From assembly GCA_905214235.1 (NCBI GenBank), contig CAJMLF010000007.1, positions 1 to 64,000 on the forward strand: a stretch of 64,000 bases of DNA, written 5' to 3'. The notes under the pieces were generated by a model, which ran no database searches, had not been told where the DNA came from, and saw nothing but the letters and a program-made list of their open reading frames with translations. Both the position numbers and the translations under genes were made by a program. Origin of the DNA: an uncultured bacterium. Lineage in GTDB: Bacteria; Bacillota; Bacilli; Lactobacillales; Lactobacillaceae. Every line of letters starts with the position of its first letter. Position 1 is the first letter of the stretch. Below, piece after piece: positions 37,553-48,243 of this stretch.

Positions 37553-37581
37553 AATATACCAGATGAATTAAATTGGTGCAA
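37553..37581 (-). promoter_or_regulatory. Promoter of the maltose operon
   Basis: On the minus strand TTGCAC (37576-37581), 17 nt, TATATT (37553-37558). Confidence 0.75.
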
Positions 37582-37592
37582 CCGTTTGCGCA
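37577..37592. promoter_or_regulatory. MalR-type operator
   Basis: TGCAACCGTTTGCGCA contains the GCAA-n4-TTGC symmetry of MalR sites and overlaps the maltose promoter -35. The LacI-family gene at 39089-40027 is the likely regulator. Confidence 0.6.
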
Positions 37593-37627
37593 AATTTATT
37601 TAACCATTTTCATTATGAAAGCGAAGA

Positions 37628-37662
37628 AAAAGCCGTGGCCAAAGGATTTTGACTACGGCAAA
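37628..37662 (-). terminator. Terminator of the thiolase gene
   Basis: GCCGT/ACGGC stem around a long loop, with a TTTTTC tail on the minus strand; the stem is short. Confidence 0.6.
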
Positions 37663-37666
37663 TTTT

Positions 37667-38842
37667 TTAAATTTTTATTAATGTTGCGGCGCCCATGCCC
37701 CCACCAACGCAGAGACTCGCGATACCAGTGTGTTTATGAAGGGCCCGCAGTTGGTGAACCAGGGTCACCAGTATCCGGGCCCCGGAACAGCCGAGCGGGT
37801 GGCCCAAAGCAATTGCCCCACCATAGGGATTAAGCTGGGCATCGGTCAGCCCCAAGAGGTGCTGGCACACGATCGCCTGACTGGCGAAGGCCTCGTTTAA
37901 CTCAAAGACGTCGACCGCGTCCTTGGTTAAGCCGGTCTGCTTCAATAGGCGACTGATTGCGTAGTAAGGGCCAAGGCCCATGACGTGGGGGTCGAGGCCA
38001 ACCAAAGCGGAGGCTGCCCAGCGGGCTAAGGGCTGAAGGCCAAGCTTCTTGACCGCGGTCTTGGAAGCCAGCACAACTGCCGCCCCACCGTCGTTGAGGC
38101 CAGAGGAGTTCCCCGCCGTTACCGTCCCGCCGGCCTTGAAGACGGGCTTCAGCTTACCTAGGGCCGCCATGGAGGTGTCCGGCCGGGGTGCTTCGTCCTG
38201 GCGAACAACCGTGGCCCCCTTCTTGGTCTTCACCGTGACGGGGACAATCTCCTTATCAAAGGAATGGTTCTGCTGGGCGGCCACCGCTAACTGGTGACTA
38301 CGCAGGGCAAACCGGTCCTGCTCTTCCCGGCTGACCTGGTAACGGTCGTTCACGTTTTCGGCGGTCATCCCCATTGGGTAACCGCCCCAGGCATCATTTA
38401 AGCCGTCTCTTTGCATGGCGTCGACTAAGCGGCCGTCACCAAAGCGGTAGCCCTGGCGTGCCCGTTCCAGGAGGTAGGGCGCCCGGGACATGCTTTCCAT
38501 CCCACCGGCAACGATTACTTGGGCTTGACCGGACTGGATCAAGCTGGCCCCGAGGTTAATGCTCGACAGGCCAGAAGCACAAACATCATTCACGGTAATT
38601 GCCGGAATGGACTGGTCCAGGCCCGCGGCGATTGCGGCCTGGCGCGCCGGATTTTGTCCATTACCCGCCTGGATAACATTGCCCATCAGGACCTGGTCAA
38701 CAGCGGCCGGGTCGATGGCGGCGGCTTTGACTGCCGCGCGGATGGCCGTTGCCCCGAGTTGGACAGTGGGTACCGCTGCCAGGGCCCCACCGAACTTACC
38801 AATCGGGGTCCGTTGGGCCGCAACAATGTAGACTTCTTCCAT
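37667..38842 (-). CDS. Acetyl-CoA C-acetyltransferase (thiolase)
   Basis: A 391-residue thiolase that condenses two acetyl-CoA to acetoacetyl-CoA, the first mevalonate step in lactobacilli. The active-site cysteine is in VNDVCASGLSSINLG (about residue 88). The C-terminal His and Cys are in NPYGGAIALGHPLGCSGAR and ASLCVGGGMGAA. AAQRTPIGKFGG opens the protein. It is monocistronic, between the repeat at 38.9 kb and the maltose promoter. Confidence 0.95.
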   Translation of the reverse strand: MEEVYIVAAQRTPIGKFGGALAAVPTVQLGATAIRAAVKAAAIDPAAVDQVLMGNVIQAGNGQNPARQAAIAAGLDQSIPAITVNDVCASGLSSINLGASLIQSGQAQVIVAGGMESMSRAPYLLERARQGYRFGDGRLVDAMQRDGLNDAWGGYPMGMTAENVNDRYQVSREEQDRFALRSHQLAVAAQQNHSFDKEIVPVTVKTKKGATVVRQDEAPRPDTSMAALGKLKPVFKAGGTVTAGNSSGLNDGGAAVVLASKTAVKKLGLQPLARWAASALVGLDPHVMGLGPYYAISRLLKQTGLTKDAVDVFELNEAFASQAIVCQHLLGLTDAQLNPYGGAIALGHPLGCSGARILVTLVHQLRALHKHTGIASLCVGGGMGAATLIKI

Positions 38843-38944
38843 TTTTCATTTCCCTCCAGCTAAATATCTGCCCTACTAAGTTTAACGATTTAGCTAGGGG
38901 ACTGCAAATGATTGCCATTGAAACAAGCGTCACCAGCCTCTTTT

Positions 38945-39084
38945 AGTTCTCCGAATATTACACAGTAATCGCGGAAAAAAAGCGTGCTCCTAGTGTCTAG
39001 TTACGGACAATCATTGGCCCGTTTCGTGCCAACGATCGTCCTATACTAGCCATACGGAGCACTCTGATGCTTTTTTCCCAGCTT
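38945..39084. repeat. Dispersed intergenic hairpin repeat, copy 2
   Basis: Contains CCGAATATTACACAGTAATC, GCGTGCTCCTAGTGTCTAG, a central stem (GGACAATCATTGGC against GCCAACGATCGTCC) and CTATACTAGCCATACGGAGC. It is nearly the exact inverse of copy 3 at 48.0 kb, and the whole unit is roughly self-complementary. Confidence 0.8.
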
Positions 39085-39088
39085 ATCT

Positions 39089-40027
39089 CTAATCATAAAT
39101 CTTAAAATCCACGATGCGGTGGTGTTCGTCCTGCTCAAACAGTAGTTCCACGGCCGCCTGACCCAGCTTCCGCGGTTGCATGTCGACCCGTTCGTTATCC
39201 TTGAGCAGCATCCCCACCAGCCGACTATTGTTGTAACAGGCGATGGGGTAGCCCAGCGACTGCAACTGGTCATTGATCCGGACCAGCAATAGGTCATCCG
39301 AGCAGAGGAAGGAGTCAACTTCCGGGTGCTTTGCTAGCAGGTCCGCAACCGTGGTCCCGTTCTCCTGGTAGTACCAGACCACCGGCTTGATTCCCCGACT
39401 CTCTAGGCACTGTTCGTAGCCCTTCCGCCGGGACTGCTCGTAGACCCAGTTATCAGTAAACTGCAGAAAGGCCGGGTGCTTAGCGGCGTGGTGGCCCAAC
39501 AGGTGGGCAGTGGCCTCCGCTCCCGCCGCCACGTTGTCGTTATCGACGTAGCGGTCCGGGTGGTTGGCGGTTGGGTGACCAATTACCACAAAGTCCAGGT
39601 TATTCTTGCGGAGGTAACTAGTTACCGGGTCGTTCTCAATTGTGTAGAAGACCAGGAACTTGTGAACCTTGGACTGGGTAACCATCGACTTAACACTTGC
39701 AAGGAGGTCATCAGCCGTTGGGGCAATCGCCACCACCATCTCGTAGTGACGGGGCTTGAGCGCCACACTGATTCCCCGCATCAGGTCGATGTGGAAGGGG
39801 TTGGCCGGGGCCGTATCACTCGTTACCGGGAAGATTAGCCCCACCATGTTTGACTCACCCCGGGTCAGGTTTTGGGCGTTATAGTTCGGCAGGTAGCCCA
39901 GCTGGTCAGCAATCTCCTTTACCCGTTGCCGGGTCTTGACACTGATCCGCGGGTTATTATTCAACGCCCGCGAAGCAGTTGAGACTGATACGCCTGCTGC
40001 TTGCGCAATATCCTTAATTGTTGCCAC
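39089..40027 (-). CDS. LacI-family regulator, probably MalR
   Basis: A 312-residue repressor. The N-terminal HTH is ATIKDIAQAAGVSVSTASRALNNNPRIS, followed by the hinge helix LGYLPNYNAQNLTRG and a periplasmic-binding-type sensor domain. I infer MalR because it lies next to the maltose operon, whose promoter carries a GCAA-n4-TTGC operator. The start is GTG 40027, with GGTGGGGG upstream, 22 nt past addA, so it may be read from the addBA message as well. Confidence 0.88.
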   Translation of the reverse strand: MATIKDIAQAAGVSVSTASRALNNNPRISVKTRQRVKEIADQLGYLPNYNAQNLTRGESNMVGLIFPVTSDTAPANPFHIDLMRGISVALKPRHYEMVVAIAPTADDLLASVKSMVTQSKVHKFLVFYTIENDPVTSYLRKNNLDFVVIGHPTANHPDRYVDNDNVAAGAEATAHLLGHHAAKHPAFLQFTDNWVYEQSRRKGYEQCLESRGIKPVVWYYQENGTTVADLLAKHPEVDSFLCSDDLLLVRINDQLQSLGYPIACYNNSRLVGMLLKDNERVDMQPRKLGQAAVELLFEQDEHHRIVDFKIYD

Positions 40028-40048
40028 GGTTTACTACCCCCACCTAAT

Positions 40049-43000
40049 TTAAATTGCTATGAACTGTCCTGATTCTACCAGATACAGGCCCATTTCGACA
40101 ACCGGCACCGGTTCCATCAGGTTGAGTGCCTGCTTGTAGAGGTTCAGCTGCCCCCGGTAACGGTCAACGATCTGCTGGGTCGCAATTGCCGGGTCACTGT
40201 CGACGAGGTGGTCGGTCTTGTAGTCCACCAGGGTGATCCCGTCATCGGTCACCAGGTAGCCGTCAATGATCCCGTGAATCAGGACCTGTTCGTTATTCTG
40301 CGGTTTAATTTCCTTGAATAATTCAGCACCGTTCATCACCATTGCAAACGGCGCTTCCCGGTGGTAGCCGCCCGGTGTAGCAAGGATTTTCTTGCCAACG
40401 GCCGTTTGGAAAAAGCGGCTGATCCCGTCCCGGTTAATCTTGGGTGCGACCGCCGGGGCAATCAACTGCTCACTAACCAGCTGGTCAATGAGGGCCCTAA
40501 TGGCCGCGACCGTCACCCCGTCCTTCGTCAACGTCAGTTTCTGGAAGACCAGGTGGGTCGCCGTCCCAATGCTGGTGGCTGCCGGAGTCTGCTCTGCCTG
40601 CTTGATAAAGTCGGGCACCGCGAAATCATTGTTGAAGTAGATCCCCTGGGCCTGCTTCTCCCGCTGCTGGCGCCGGTAGTCCCACTGGGCCTCACCGGAA
40701 TCGTCCGGGTATTCGAAGAGGCGCTTGACGTCCGTAACCGACTGGTAGGCGGTTGTCTTTGTGGCCACCGGGTACGGATAGTGAAAATCCAGGGCCTGGA
40801 GAGCGGCCTGCTCATCAGCCGGGGCCGGCTGCGGGGCGTTGGCCGCGTCAACTGTAGATGCGGCCTGCCCCAGTTCCGCCAGTTGCCGGTTGACGTCCGC
40901 TACGGTAAGGGTCCGAACCGTAAAGCGCTGGCCACTGAAGAGGGCGGCTTCCCGGTCGTAGTTGGCCAACGCCCCCTCTTCCAAGGTCATCCCCGCGGGG
41001 GCCACCTGCTGAGCGCGAAACTGCTTCGACCGGGCGAGGGCCATCCCAATCCAATCCATGAAGGACCGGGCGTTGACCCGCAGTTGCGGCCCCAACAGGG
41101 TACCAGTGGACTGGAAGGCCTTTTGCCACTGGTTCCACGCCCCGGTCAGGGTTTGCCGGCGGTTTTCCTCGTTAAAGGAGCCGGTGATCACGAGGCGCTG
41201 CTCTGCCCGGGTAAGGGCCACGTACAGGACCCGCAAGTCCTCGGCCCGTTCACCCTGGCGGACCCCACTGATGACCGCCTGGCGCTGGGGCGTGTCGTAT
41301 TCGACCCGGTCACGGTCGACGTACTCGATCCCCACCTTGTTGACCGCGTCCACAACGGCCGTCTCCTTGGTTGACTGCTGGTTAAAGCCATGGGTCGCAT
41401 CAATCAGGAAAACGATGGGGAACTGGAGGCCCTTGCTTCCGTGGATGGTCATCACGTTGACCGTATCGTCAGCCAGCTGTGTGGGCGCCACCCCCAGGTC
41501 CTTGTCGTGTTCCTGCATCTTTTCGATGAAGCGGATGAACTGGTACAGACCCTTGAAGCTACTCTGCTCGTAGTCGTGGGCCCGCTGGTAGAGGGCGTGC
41601 AGGTTGGCCTGGCGTTGGGCCCCGCCGGGCATAGCCCCGACATAGTCCAGGTAACCCGTCTGCTTGTAAATTTGCCAAATCAGGTCGACCAAAGACTGCT
41701 GCTGGGCGGTCTGTCGAAATTCTGCCAGCTGGTCAAGGAAGCAGCTGACCTTATCGTGTAGGAGCTGAGTTGCCCCGTCCCCCTTCAGCAGGGTCGGCTG
41801 GGCAAGGTGGCGGCTAGGGTCTTCGTAGTTAACTTTGAATGTCCGCAAGGCCGTGTAGTAGTTGGCCGACCGGTTCTGCAGGCGGATAAAGGCCAGTTCA
41901 TCGGTTGTCAGGCCCACTAGCGGGGACCGCAAGACAGCCACCAGGGGGATATCCTGCTGGGGGTTGTCGACCAGGCGCAGGAGGGCCATCATGACCCGGA
42001 CCTCCGTCGCCTGGAAGTAGCTCTCAACGTCGTGGACGGTCAGTGGGATATCAAGTTTGCTAAATTCCTCCATCAGGGTGTTGTTAATGGTCTTGGTCCG
42101 CTCAAGGAGGACAATGTCGCCGTAGTTGATTGGCCGCATCTTACCATCGCTGAAGATTTGCTCCTGGTTGGCCACCATTTGCTTGATCCGCATCCCCACC
42201 ATCCGGAGCTCGCCGGCCAGCTTGTCATCCTCGTGGTCCTCTTCACCGGCGTCCGGGTCCGCATTGGCGTCGTAGAGCATGACCTCCGTTGGCTGCGGCT
42301 GGTTATCCGCGTTTTCGTCATAGTAGGTGGCGGCGTACTTCAGGTGGGCATCCTCGTCGTATTCGATCTCCCCCACGTCAGCACCCATCAGCTGGGCAAA
42401 GAGGAGGTTGGTGAAGTCCGTAATGTTTCTCATCGACCGGAAGTTTTCACCGAGGACGATTGCCTCGTCATCCGCGCCGTCCTGCCGGTAGTGTTGGTAC
42501 TTATGGATAAATAGCGACGGGTCCGCCTGCCGGAAACGGTAGATGGACTGCTTTACGTCCCCCACCATGAAGAGCTTGTGCTGGTCTTTCCCCGCCAGCC
42601 GCATCAGGATGGCCTCCTGCAGGCGGTTCGTGTCCTGGTACTCGTCGACCATGATCTCGTGGTAGTGGCTCTGCAGGTTGGCAACCAGTTCCTGCCACTC
42701 CGGCTGGTCCGCCGGCGGGGTCAGAATCTGGTAGGCATAATGCTCCAGGTCGCTGAACTCCAGGACGTGGCGACGGAGCTTGACTCGTTGGTAGGCGTGC
42801 TGGAAGGCAATCGTGGTCTGGGTCAGCTTGACCAGCAGGCGGCGGGCCGCACGTGAAACGTGGCGGAGCTGCTGCTCATCATAGCTGAAGAAGTGGTCCA
42901 ATAGGCCGTTAAAGTGGTCCTTGACGGTCTTCCGCGACTTGGTTAGTGACTGGTGGACCGCCTTGGCAAGGTCGTCATCCTTGGGTGCCCGGGCCATCGT

Positions 43001-44188
43001 CTTGAACTTGGCACCCGTGAACATTGCCCGGACCTTGTCCCAGGAGTCTGGTGTCAGCGCGGCCTTCGCCTGGGCAAACTGGGCGAGGTCGTTTTCCAAG
43101 GAGATAATCGTCTTGTCCGCCAGCTGGGCGTCATTTGCCCGTTCCTTCAACTCACTAAAGGTGGTGGTAAATTGCTTGATAAGGTCCAGGGCCACTTGGC
43201 GGCTGTCGACCTGGGTCGCCTGTTTTTGCCAGTCCTTCTTGAGCGGGTTGCGTTCCTTATTGAGGGCCGAAAATTCTTCGTAGCCCGCACTGCCCTTCTT
43301 GGGGCGGCCGCTAAAACTACCGAAGCTGACCTGGTCTAAGATATTTAAAATGTCCGGGACGGTCATCTTGTTCGGGTCCAGGGCGACCTTGAGACGGTTG
43401 ACCAGGAGCCGGTCACTTTCAAAAACCGCTGCGTCCTTGTCCAGGCCATCCTGTTGGGCCCGCTGCAACAACTCGTAAAAGTCCCGTTCCATCTGGTCAA
43501 GCTGCTGGCTAACGAGGGGCCGGAGCTGGGCAGTGAAGAACTTGGACGAAAGGACATCATCGCCCAGGTCATATGCCGCCGGTAAGCTGTTGAGCCACTG
43601 CTCGGGGTCCGGCTGGGCATTGGCAATCTCGGCGAGCTTCAAGACCAGGTCGTTTAGGCCCTCATCATCCCGGTCCCCAGAAAAGTTGAGGACCAGTTGG
43701 GCAAAGGAGGCCGCATCCGGTGTGGACTCATCAGCTTTTTCATAGAAGTGCTCACTCACCTCGCGCCAAACGTCCTCCTGCAAGAGCAGCTGCTCGGTAG
43801 CATCGGTCAGCAGGCGGAACTGAGGATCCAGGTCAATCAGGAAGTAGTAGCGCCGAATCAGCTTCAGACAAAAGGCGTGGATCGTGCTGATGTCGGCCAG
43901 GGGCAGGCGGTTGATCTGGGATGTCATCTTGTCTCGCAGGCGGGGCTCTTGCTGGGCGACCTCCTGCAGTCGCTGGCGAATCTTGTCCCGCATGTTTTTG
44001 GCGGCCGCATCGGTAAAGGTTACCATCAGCATGTTATCGATCTGGGCCCGACCATCCTTGATCAGGTCCACGGCCCGGTTAACCAGGACCGCGGTCTTCC
44101 CGGACCCGGCTGAGGCCGACACAATGATGTTCTGGTCCCGGTCGCTAATTGCCTGGCGCTGGGTAGGGGTGGGGTTAAATGTTGCCAT
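40049..44188 (-). CDS. addA: ATP-dependent helicase/nuclease subunit A
   Basis: A 1379-residue UvrD-like helicase with a C-terminal RecB nuclease. Motif I is [16 protein letters not shown] (about residues 26-41), motif [16 protein letters not shown], motif [19 protein letters not shown], then [15 protein letters not shown] and [13 protein letters not shown]. The nuclease core is [23 protein letters not shown] near the end. With AddB it resects double-strand breaks for recombination. I start at ATG 44188 (GGGAGG upstream), 1 nt past the addB stop; a longer open frame overlaps addB. Confidence 0.96.
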   Translation of the reverse strand: MATFNPTPTQRQAISDRDQNIIVSASAGSGKTAVLVNRAVDLIKDGRAQIDNMLMVTFTDAAAKNMRDKIRQRLQEVAQQEPRLRDKMTSQINRLPLADISTIHAFCLKLIRRYYFLIDLDPQFRLLTDATEQLLLQEDVWREVSEHFYEKADESTPDAASFAQLVLNFSGDRDDEGLNDLVLKLAEIANAQPDPEQWLNSLPAAYDLGDDVLSSKFFTAQLRPLVSQQLDQMERDFYELLQRAQQDGLDKDAAVFESDRLLVNRLKVALDPNKMTVPDILNILDQVSFGSFSGRPKKGSAGYEEFSALNKERNPLKKDWQKQATQVDSRQVALDLIKQFTTTFSELKERANDAQLADKTIISLENDLAQFAQAKAALTPDSWDKVRAMFTGAKFKTMARAPKDDDLAKAVHQSLTKSRKTVKDHFNGLLDHFFSYDEQQLRHVSRAARRLLVKLTQTTIAFQHAYQRVKLRRHVLEFSDLEHYAYQILTPPADQPEWQELVANLQSHYHEIMVDEYQDTNRLQEAILMRLAGKDQHKLFMVGDVKQSIYRFRQADPSLFIHKYQHYRQDGADDEAIVLGENFRSMRNITDFTNLLFAQLMGADVGEIEYDEDAHLKYAATYYDENADNQPQPTEVMLYDANADPDAGEEDHEDDKLAGELRMVGMRIKQMVANQEQIFSDGKMRPINYGDIVLLERTKTINNTLMEEFSKLDIPLTVHDVESYFQATEVRVMMALLRLVDNPQQDIPLVAVLRSPLVGLTTDELAFIRLQNRSANYYTALRTFKVNYEDPSRHLAQPTLLKGDGATQLLHDKVSCFLDQLAEFRQTAQQQSLVDLIWQIYKQTGYLDYVGAMPGGAQRQANLHALYQRAHDYEQSSFKGLYQFIRFIEKMQEHDKDLGVAPTQLADDTVNVMTIHGSKGLQFPIVFLIDATHGFNQQSTKETAVVDAVNKVGIEYVDRDRVEYDTPQRQAVISGVRQGERAEDLRVLYVALTRAEQRLVITGSFNEENRRQTLTGAWNQWQKAFQSTGTLLGPQLRVNARSFMDWIGMALARSKQFRAQQVAPAGMTLEEGALANYDREAALFSGQRFTVRTLTVADVNRQLAELGQAASTVDAANAPQPAPADEQAALQALDFHYPYPVATKTTAYQSVTDVKRLFEYPDDSGEAQWDYRRQQREKQAQGIYFNNDFAVPDFIKQAEQTPAATSIGTATHLVFQKLTLTKDGVTVAAIRALIDQLVSEQLIAPAVAPKINRDGISRFFQTAVGKKILATPGGYHREAPFAMVMNGAELFKEIKPQNNEQVLIHGIIDGYLVTDDGITLVDYKTDHLVDSDPAIATQQIVDRYRGQLNLYKQALNLMEPVPVVEMGLYLVESGQFIAI

Positions 44189-44189
44189 T

Positions 44190-47100
44190 TTACTGTTTTC
44201 CTCCCTTTTCATCGTCTTCGTTAAACTGCTTAAACTCCTCTTCCGCCAGCCGGGCACTCAACAGCCGGTAGTTTTGCTGGTCGAGCATGTTATCAAACTG
44301 GTAAATGTCCTGAAAGTCAGTGTAATCCAGCCCGGTCTTCCACTTGCTCCCTTCAAGGAGGCGGTAGGGCCGCAGGGCGACCCGGCCAGCCAGGATGTCA
44401 TTTCCGGCAGCGATGATCAACTGCTTATTGCGGTTTTGCAGCCAGGTCAGCTGGTCAGGCGTGATCAAGAGGGCGTCCTTCTTCGCCGAAATAGCCTCGT
44501 CCTTGTTCATCTTGAGTGGGTAGACCAGGGACTGGTGGGCCAGGTTCTTGTCCAGCTGGTTTAACAGGGCCGGGTCGTTTAAGAGGAGGCCCTTGTACTG
44601 GTGCTGCTGGAGCCGCAGCGCGGTCAGGTCCGCGTCATCCTTAACGTTGGCCGCCTTGATCAGGGGGTTGCTAAGGTGAAGGTAGAGGGCCCCGGCGAGC
44701 TGGAGGTCGGGACGAGATGTCTGAAGGCGCTGGGGCAATTGGTCCCTGTTGGCCGCAATGGCGTTTAAATAGGACAGCAGCTGGAGGGAAAGCCCATAGT
44801 ACGCCGCGGTCAGGTCAAAGGTCCGGTTCCCAGACTTGTAGTCCACCACGGTTAAGTAGTCGGTCTGGTCCTGGGTCAGTTGGTCGACCCGGTCGATCCG
44901 TCCCCGGAGGTAAATATGCGTGTTGCGCGGTTTCAGGTCATATTCTAGCGGCCGTAAATCGTCCTTCTTGGCGGCCCCCAAGCGGCCGAAGCGAATTTCG
45001 GTATCCAGCGGGCGGGCGGCCGTGTACTTGGCCTGGTAGCACAGGACCGTAAGCATCGTCTTCACGATCCCGGTGAGTTGCTTGTACTGGAAGGCCGCCT
45101 GAAAGGAGCTGGCCGTCAGGATTGACAGGTCCGGCTGGTCCTTCTTGGCCACGTCCAGGGCCGTATTGATCAGGTCGTTTAATTGGTCCGGGTCACCGGC
45201 CAGCTGGGCAAAGTCAAGCTGGGCGTCCTGGTTAACGGCACTGACAAACCACTCCATTGCCTTGTGGAAGAAGGTCCCAATCCGGTCTACCGACATGGTC
45301 AGCTGGTCACGTTTCTGCAGGCGCAGGCCGTATTTGAGGAAGTACTCGTACGGGTTGACATAGTAGTCCTGCAGCTGGGAAATCGACGAGTAGAGGATGT
45401 TTTGCCCGTGGCTGTGCCGGAGGTAGAGGGCCGCGGCCAGTTGCTGGTCAAGGTCATCGACCCGGTTGCGGTAGTTAAAACCGGCCGCAACAAGGTGGAG
45501 GTGGGCCGCCAGCTTTTGGCCCCGTTCCTGGGCCCGGGCATCGGCAGAGCTACGGTCCCTGGCCGTCAGGTCAACAAGGGCCTGCCGGACCCCCTGCCAA
45601 CTAGGGCTGAGGGTAAAGTGCCGCTTGGCGGTCCGGGCATCGTTGCGGGCCTGCCGTTCAACCTGAACCAGCTTGCTGATCGTCGCGGCCGGGGCACTCA
45701 GGTACGGGTGGGCGTCCGCTTGGCCAACAGTACTCGTTACCAGCGGGAAGTTTTGAACGGGTTGCTTGAAGTACTGGGCCATGTCATCCAGGTATGGCGA
45801 CCGGGTCAGTGGGGCCCCCTCGCTATTTTCGGCCGGTGCGGTCATAATTAGCCGCTGGGTCCCCGTCAGCATCCCCGAGTAATGGAGGAAGCGTTCGTCT
45901 TGCAGCTGGTTCTTGGTCCCATTTGGTAGGTACTGGGTCGTGTCGTCCAGGTAGTCATCCAAAATGGCCTTGTCATCATCGGTCAAAAGGCCCTCTGTTG
46001 ATTGAACCTCCGGCATGACGTCATCCGTCGACCCAATCAGGAAGACAATCTTGCGGTCCTGGTTCTGGACAATCCCCGTTTCCGAAATCATCACCTGGTC
46101 CATCGTGGCCGGGATCTGCGAGTACTGGGCAGCAGCAAAGCCGGCCTGGAGGAGCTCACTAAAGTTGGTCAAGGTCGTCGTGAGGTTATCCGCGGTGATG
46201 GGCGTATCGCCGAGAATCTGGACGTATTCATCAAGGATTTGGCAAAAGGTCGTCCAAACCTGCTGGGGCTGGCGGGCCAGGTCGAGGTTCTTGTCGCTCT
46301 GGTACTTCTGCCAGTCAGCGAGGCGCTTGGTGACCCCGTTGTCGACCAGGAACTGGTAAAGGCGGCCAGCGAGTTCCCGTCCGGTCTTAACATTCTTTAG
46401 CCCCTTCAAAAAGGTAATCACCTGGTGGGCAACAAAGCCCTGGACGTGGGTCAGCTGGGCCTGGAGGTCAGTAGCCGGTGAGTCGGTGGCCCCACCAACC
46501 TGCCAGAGGACCGAATCCGCCTTTTCCCAGGTCCCGCGCCCGTCAATCGCCCGCTTCAGGCACCAGTTTTCGGTTGCAAAGACGGCGTCCTGGTCAAGGG
46601 GCTGGTAGTCACCCGTCTGCGGGTTGTACTCCGCGAAGAGCCAGGTCTTCAGCAGTTGCATGATGTCCGTTGTCCGGTAGCCGTAGAGGGGCAAATTAAA
46701 GAGCGCCGTCAAAAGGGTCACGAGGGGGTGGTTGTCCATCCGCCGCTCGTGGTCATTAAAGATGGGGATTTCGTGGCTCGCAAATACCGGGGCAATCATC
46801 GTCTGGTACTTGTCCAGGCGCCGGCTCAAGATCAGGAAGTCCCGGTAGCGGTACTTCCCGCTCAGGACCAGCTGGTGAATCATGGTCGCGACCCGGTCGA
46901 GTTCCGTCCGGCGGTTGGCCGTCGTGATGAACTGCAGGTCAGTCGGGTCCGTCGGCTGGGTCCCATCGGCAAGGTTCAATGGCCGCTTAATGTAGTTGGC
47001 AAAGAATTCGTCAACCTGCTGGAGGGCCGGGCTGACCCGGGCCCGGCTGGCAAATAAGACGTTCGGCAGGATTGTGACCTCGTGAGGGTGCTGGGCCGCA

Positions 47101-47948
47101 AACTCATAGAGGCGGTGGTACTGCATCGCCGCCGGGTAAAAGAGGTCGGTGACCCCCGGCAGCGCCCGCTTATCGGGGTGGTCCTGGTCAGGGTAACCAT
47201 GGTCGAGGACCAGGGAAACCGTGGTCGAGGCCCCGTTCATGATCATGGCGTTGACCACCTGCTGCTCACCGGGAGTGAACTGGGCAAAGCGGTCGATGAA
47301 GAAGTGCATGTGCTGGCTAGCCGGCTCCTGCGCCAGGTACTGGGCCAGTTGCTGGTACAGTTCATTATTTCCCAGGAAATGACCGACCACCCGCTTCTCA
47401 TAGGCGTGGTAGATTAGCTCGACGTCGTGCATCTTGGCAAGCCAGGCCCGGCTCCCCTGCTGGTCACGTTGGGCCTGCTGAAGGATTGTGGTCAGGTTGT
47501 CCGCTGAAATGTTGGCGTTGGCCAGCTCCGTCAGCTGGTCCGTGAGTTTCTGAATGAAGCCGGGCTGCTGGGCCTCGCTAGCGTACAGCTGGAGGTCAGC
47601 GGCGTGGTCCTGGACGACCTTGGCAACGAGCATTGTCAGGCCAATTTTGGACAGGCGGGCCTGCTTCAGCGCCGGGCTGTCCCGTAAAAGGAACCAGGCG
47701 AGCCGGCTAAAGGAAAGGACTTGGACCCGGGAAGAAGCAAACCGGTCCGTGTTTCCCTTCCCCTGCCGGGCCCGCAGGCTGCTCAAAACGTCAATTTCCG
47801 TCTGAAACTTAATGTGGTTGGGGACAATGTAGAAAAAGGTGTCCTCCCGTGGTGCGTTTTTCAACTGGTCCGCGATCTGGTCGACTAAAACCTCCTGGTG
47901 GTCCTTAGCGGCCGTTCCTAAAACAAATCCAAGCTTACCCACAAGCAC
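44190..47948 (-). CDS. addB: ATP-dependent helicase/nuclease subunit B (RexB type)
   Basis: A 1252-residue partner of AddA. It has the AddB/RexB layout, with a RecB-type nuclease near the C-terminus ([27 protein letters not shown]). The N-terminal P-loop is degenerate ([10 protein letters not shown]), and the four cysteines that hold the iron-sulfur cluster of Bacillus AddB are missing, as in streptococcal RexB. The start is GTG at 47948 or, with better spacing to AAGGGAC, the GTG two codons later. An intragenic Noc-like palindrome lies at 47367. Confidence 0.94.
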   Translation of the reverse strand: MLVGKLGFVLGTAAKDHQEVLVDQIADQLKNAPREDTFFYIVPNHIKFQTEIDVLSSLRARQGKGNTDRFASSRVQVLSFSRLAWFLLRDSPALKQARLSKIGLTMLVAKVVQDHAADLQLYASEAQQPGFIQKLTDQLTELANANISADNLTTILQQAQRDQQGSRAWLAKMHDVELIYHAYEKRVVGHFLGNNELYQQLAQYLAQEPASQHMHFFIDRFAQFTPGEQQVVNAMIMNGASTTVSLVLDHGYPDQDHPDKRALPGVTDLFYPAAMQYHRLYEFAAQHPHEVTILPNVLFASRARVSPALQQVDEFFANYIKRPLNLADGTQPTDPTDLQFITTANRRTELDRVATMIHQLVLSGKYRYRDFLILSRRLDKYQTMIAPVFASHEIPIFNDHERRMDNHPLVTLLTALFNLPLYGYRTTDIMQLLKTWLFAEYNPQTGDYQPLDQDAVFATENWCLKRAIDGRGTWEKADSVLWQVGGATDSPATDLQAQLTHVQGFVAHQVITFLKGLKNVKTGRELAGRLYQFLVDNGVTKRLADWQKYQSDKNLDLARQPQQVWTTFCQILDEYVQILGDTPITADNLTTTLTNFSELLQAGFAAAQYSQIPATMDQVMISETGIVQNQDRKIVFLIGSTDDVMPEVQSTEGLLTDDDKAILDDYLDDTTQYLPNGTKNQLQDERFLHYSGMLTGTQRLIMTAPAENSEGAPLTRSPYLDDMAQYFKQPVQNFPLVTSTVGQADAHPYLSAPAATISKLVQVERQARNDARTAKRHFTLSPSWQGVRQALVDLTARDRSSADARAQERGQKLAAHLHLVAAGFNYRNRVDDLDQQLAAALYLRHSHGQNILYSSISQLQDYYVNPYEYFLKYGLRLQKRDQLTMSVDRIGTFFHKAMEWFVSAVNQDAQLDFAQLAGDPDQLNDLINTALDVAKKDQPDLSILTASSFQAAFQYKQLTGIVKTMLTVLCYQAKYTAARPLDTEIRFGRLGAAKKDDLRPLEYDLKPRNTHIYLRGRIDRVDQLTQDQTDYLTVVDYKSGNRTFDLTAAYYGLSLQLLSYLNAIAANRDQLPQRLQTSRPDLQLAGALYLHLSNPLIKAANVKDDADLTALRLQQHQYKGLLLNDPALLNQLDKNLAHQSLVYPLKMNKDEAISAKKDALLITPDQLTWLQNRNKQLIIAAGNDILAGRVALRPYRLLEGSKWKTGLDYTDFQDIYQFDNMLDQQNYRLLSARLAEEEFKQFNEDDEKGGKQ
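47367..47380. promoter_or_regulatory. Noc-binding site (one mismatch) inside addB
   Basis: ATTTCCCAGGAAAT differs from the Noc palindrome at one central base. Noc sites are often intragenic in B. subtilis. Confidence 0.45.
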
Positions 47949-48019
47949 TCGTCCCTTCTTTTGAAATGCTAACCATATTTTATCATACTAGCGAACATAT
48001 ATTCTCTTTTTAAACCTTG

Positions 48020-48195
48020 AAGCTGGAAAAAAGCATCAGAGTGCTCCGTATGGCTAGTATAGGACGATTGTTGGCACGGAGGGCCAATGATCGTCCGTAA
48101 CTAGACACTAGGAGCACGCTTTTTTCCGCGATTACTGTGTAATATTCGAAGAACGGAAAGAGGCTGGTGAGAAAACAAAGTTTTCTCCCAGCCTC
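48020..48195. repeat. Dispersed intergenic hairpin repeat, copy 3
   Basis: Opens GCATCAGAGTGCTCCGTATG, has a central hairpin (GGACGATTGTTGGC with GCCAATGATCGTCC), then CTAGACACTAGGAGCACGC and CCGCGATTACTGTGTAATAT. It ends in a second stem, AGGCTGGTGAGAAAAC with GTTTTCTCCCAGCCT, that can terminate transcription of the cardiolipin synthase gene. Confidence 0.8.
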
Positions 48196-48243
48196 GCTAT
48201 TAAATTCTCAAATATTACATAGAAAGCCATCAGCTCGTCCCGA

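Noticed and set aside
42850-42866. GCACGTGAAACG as a parS site inside addA
   Set aside because: Only the right half fits the ParB consensus; the left half has several mismatches.
40049-47948. Many long open frames on the opposite strand of addAB
   Set aside because: They lie wholly inside the two well-supported helicase-nuclease genes, have no ribosome sites, and code for biased Arg/Pro/Leu-rich products typical of shadow frames in GC-rich codons.
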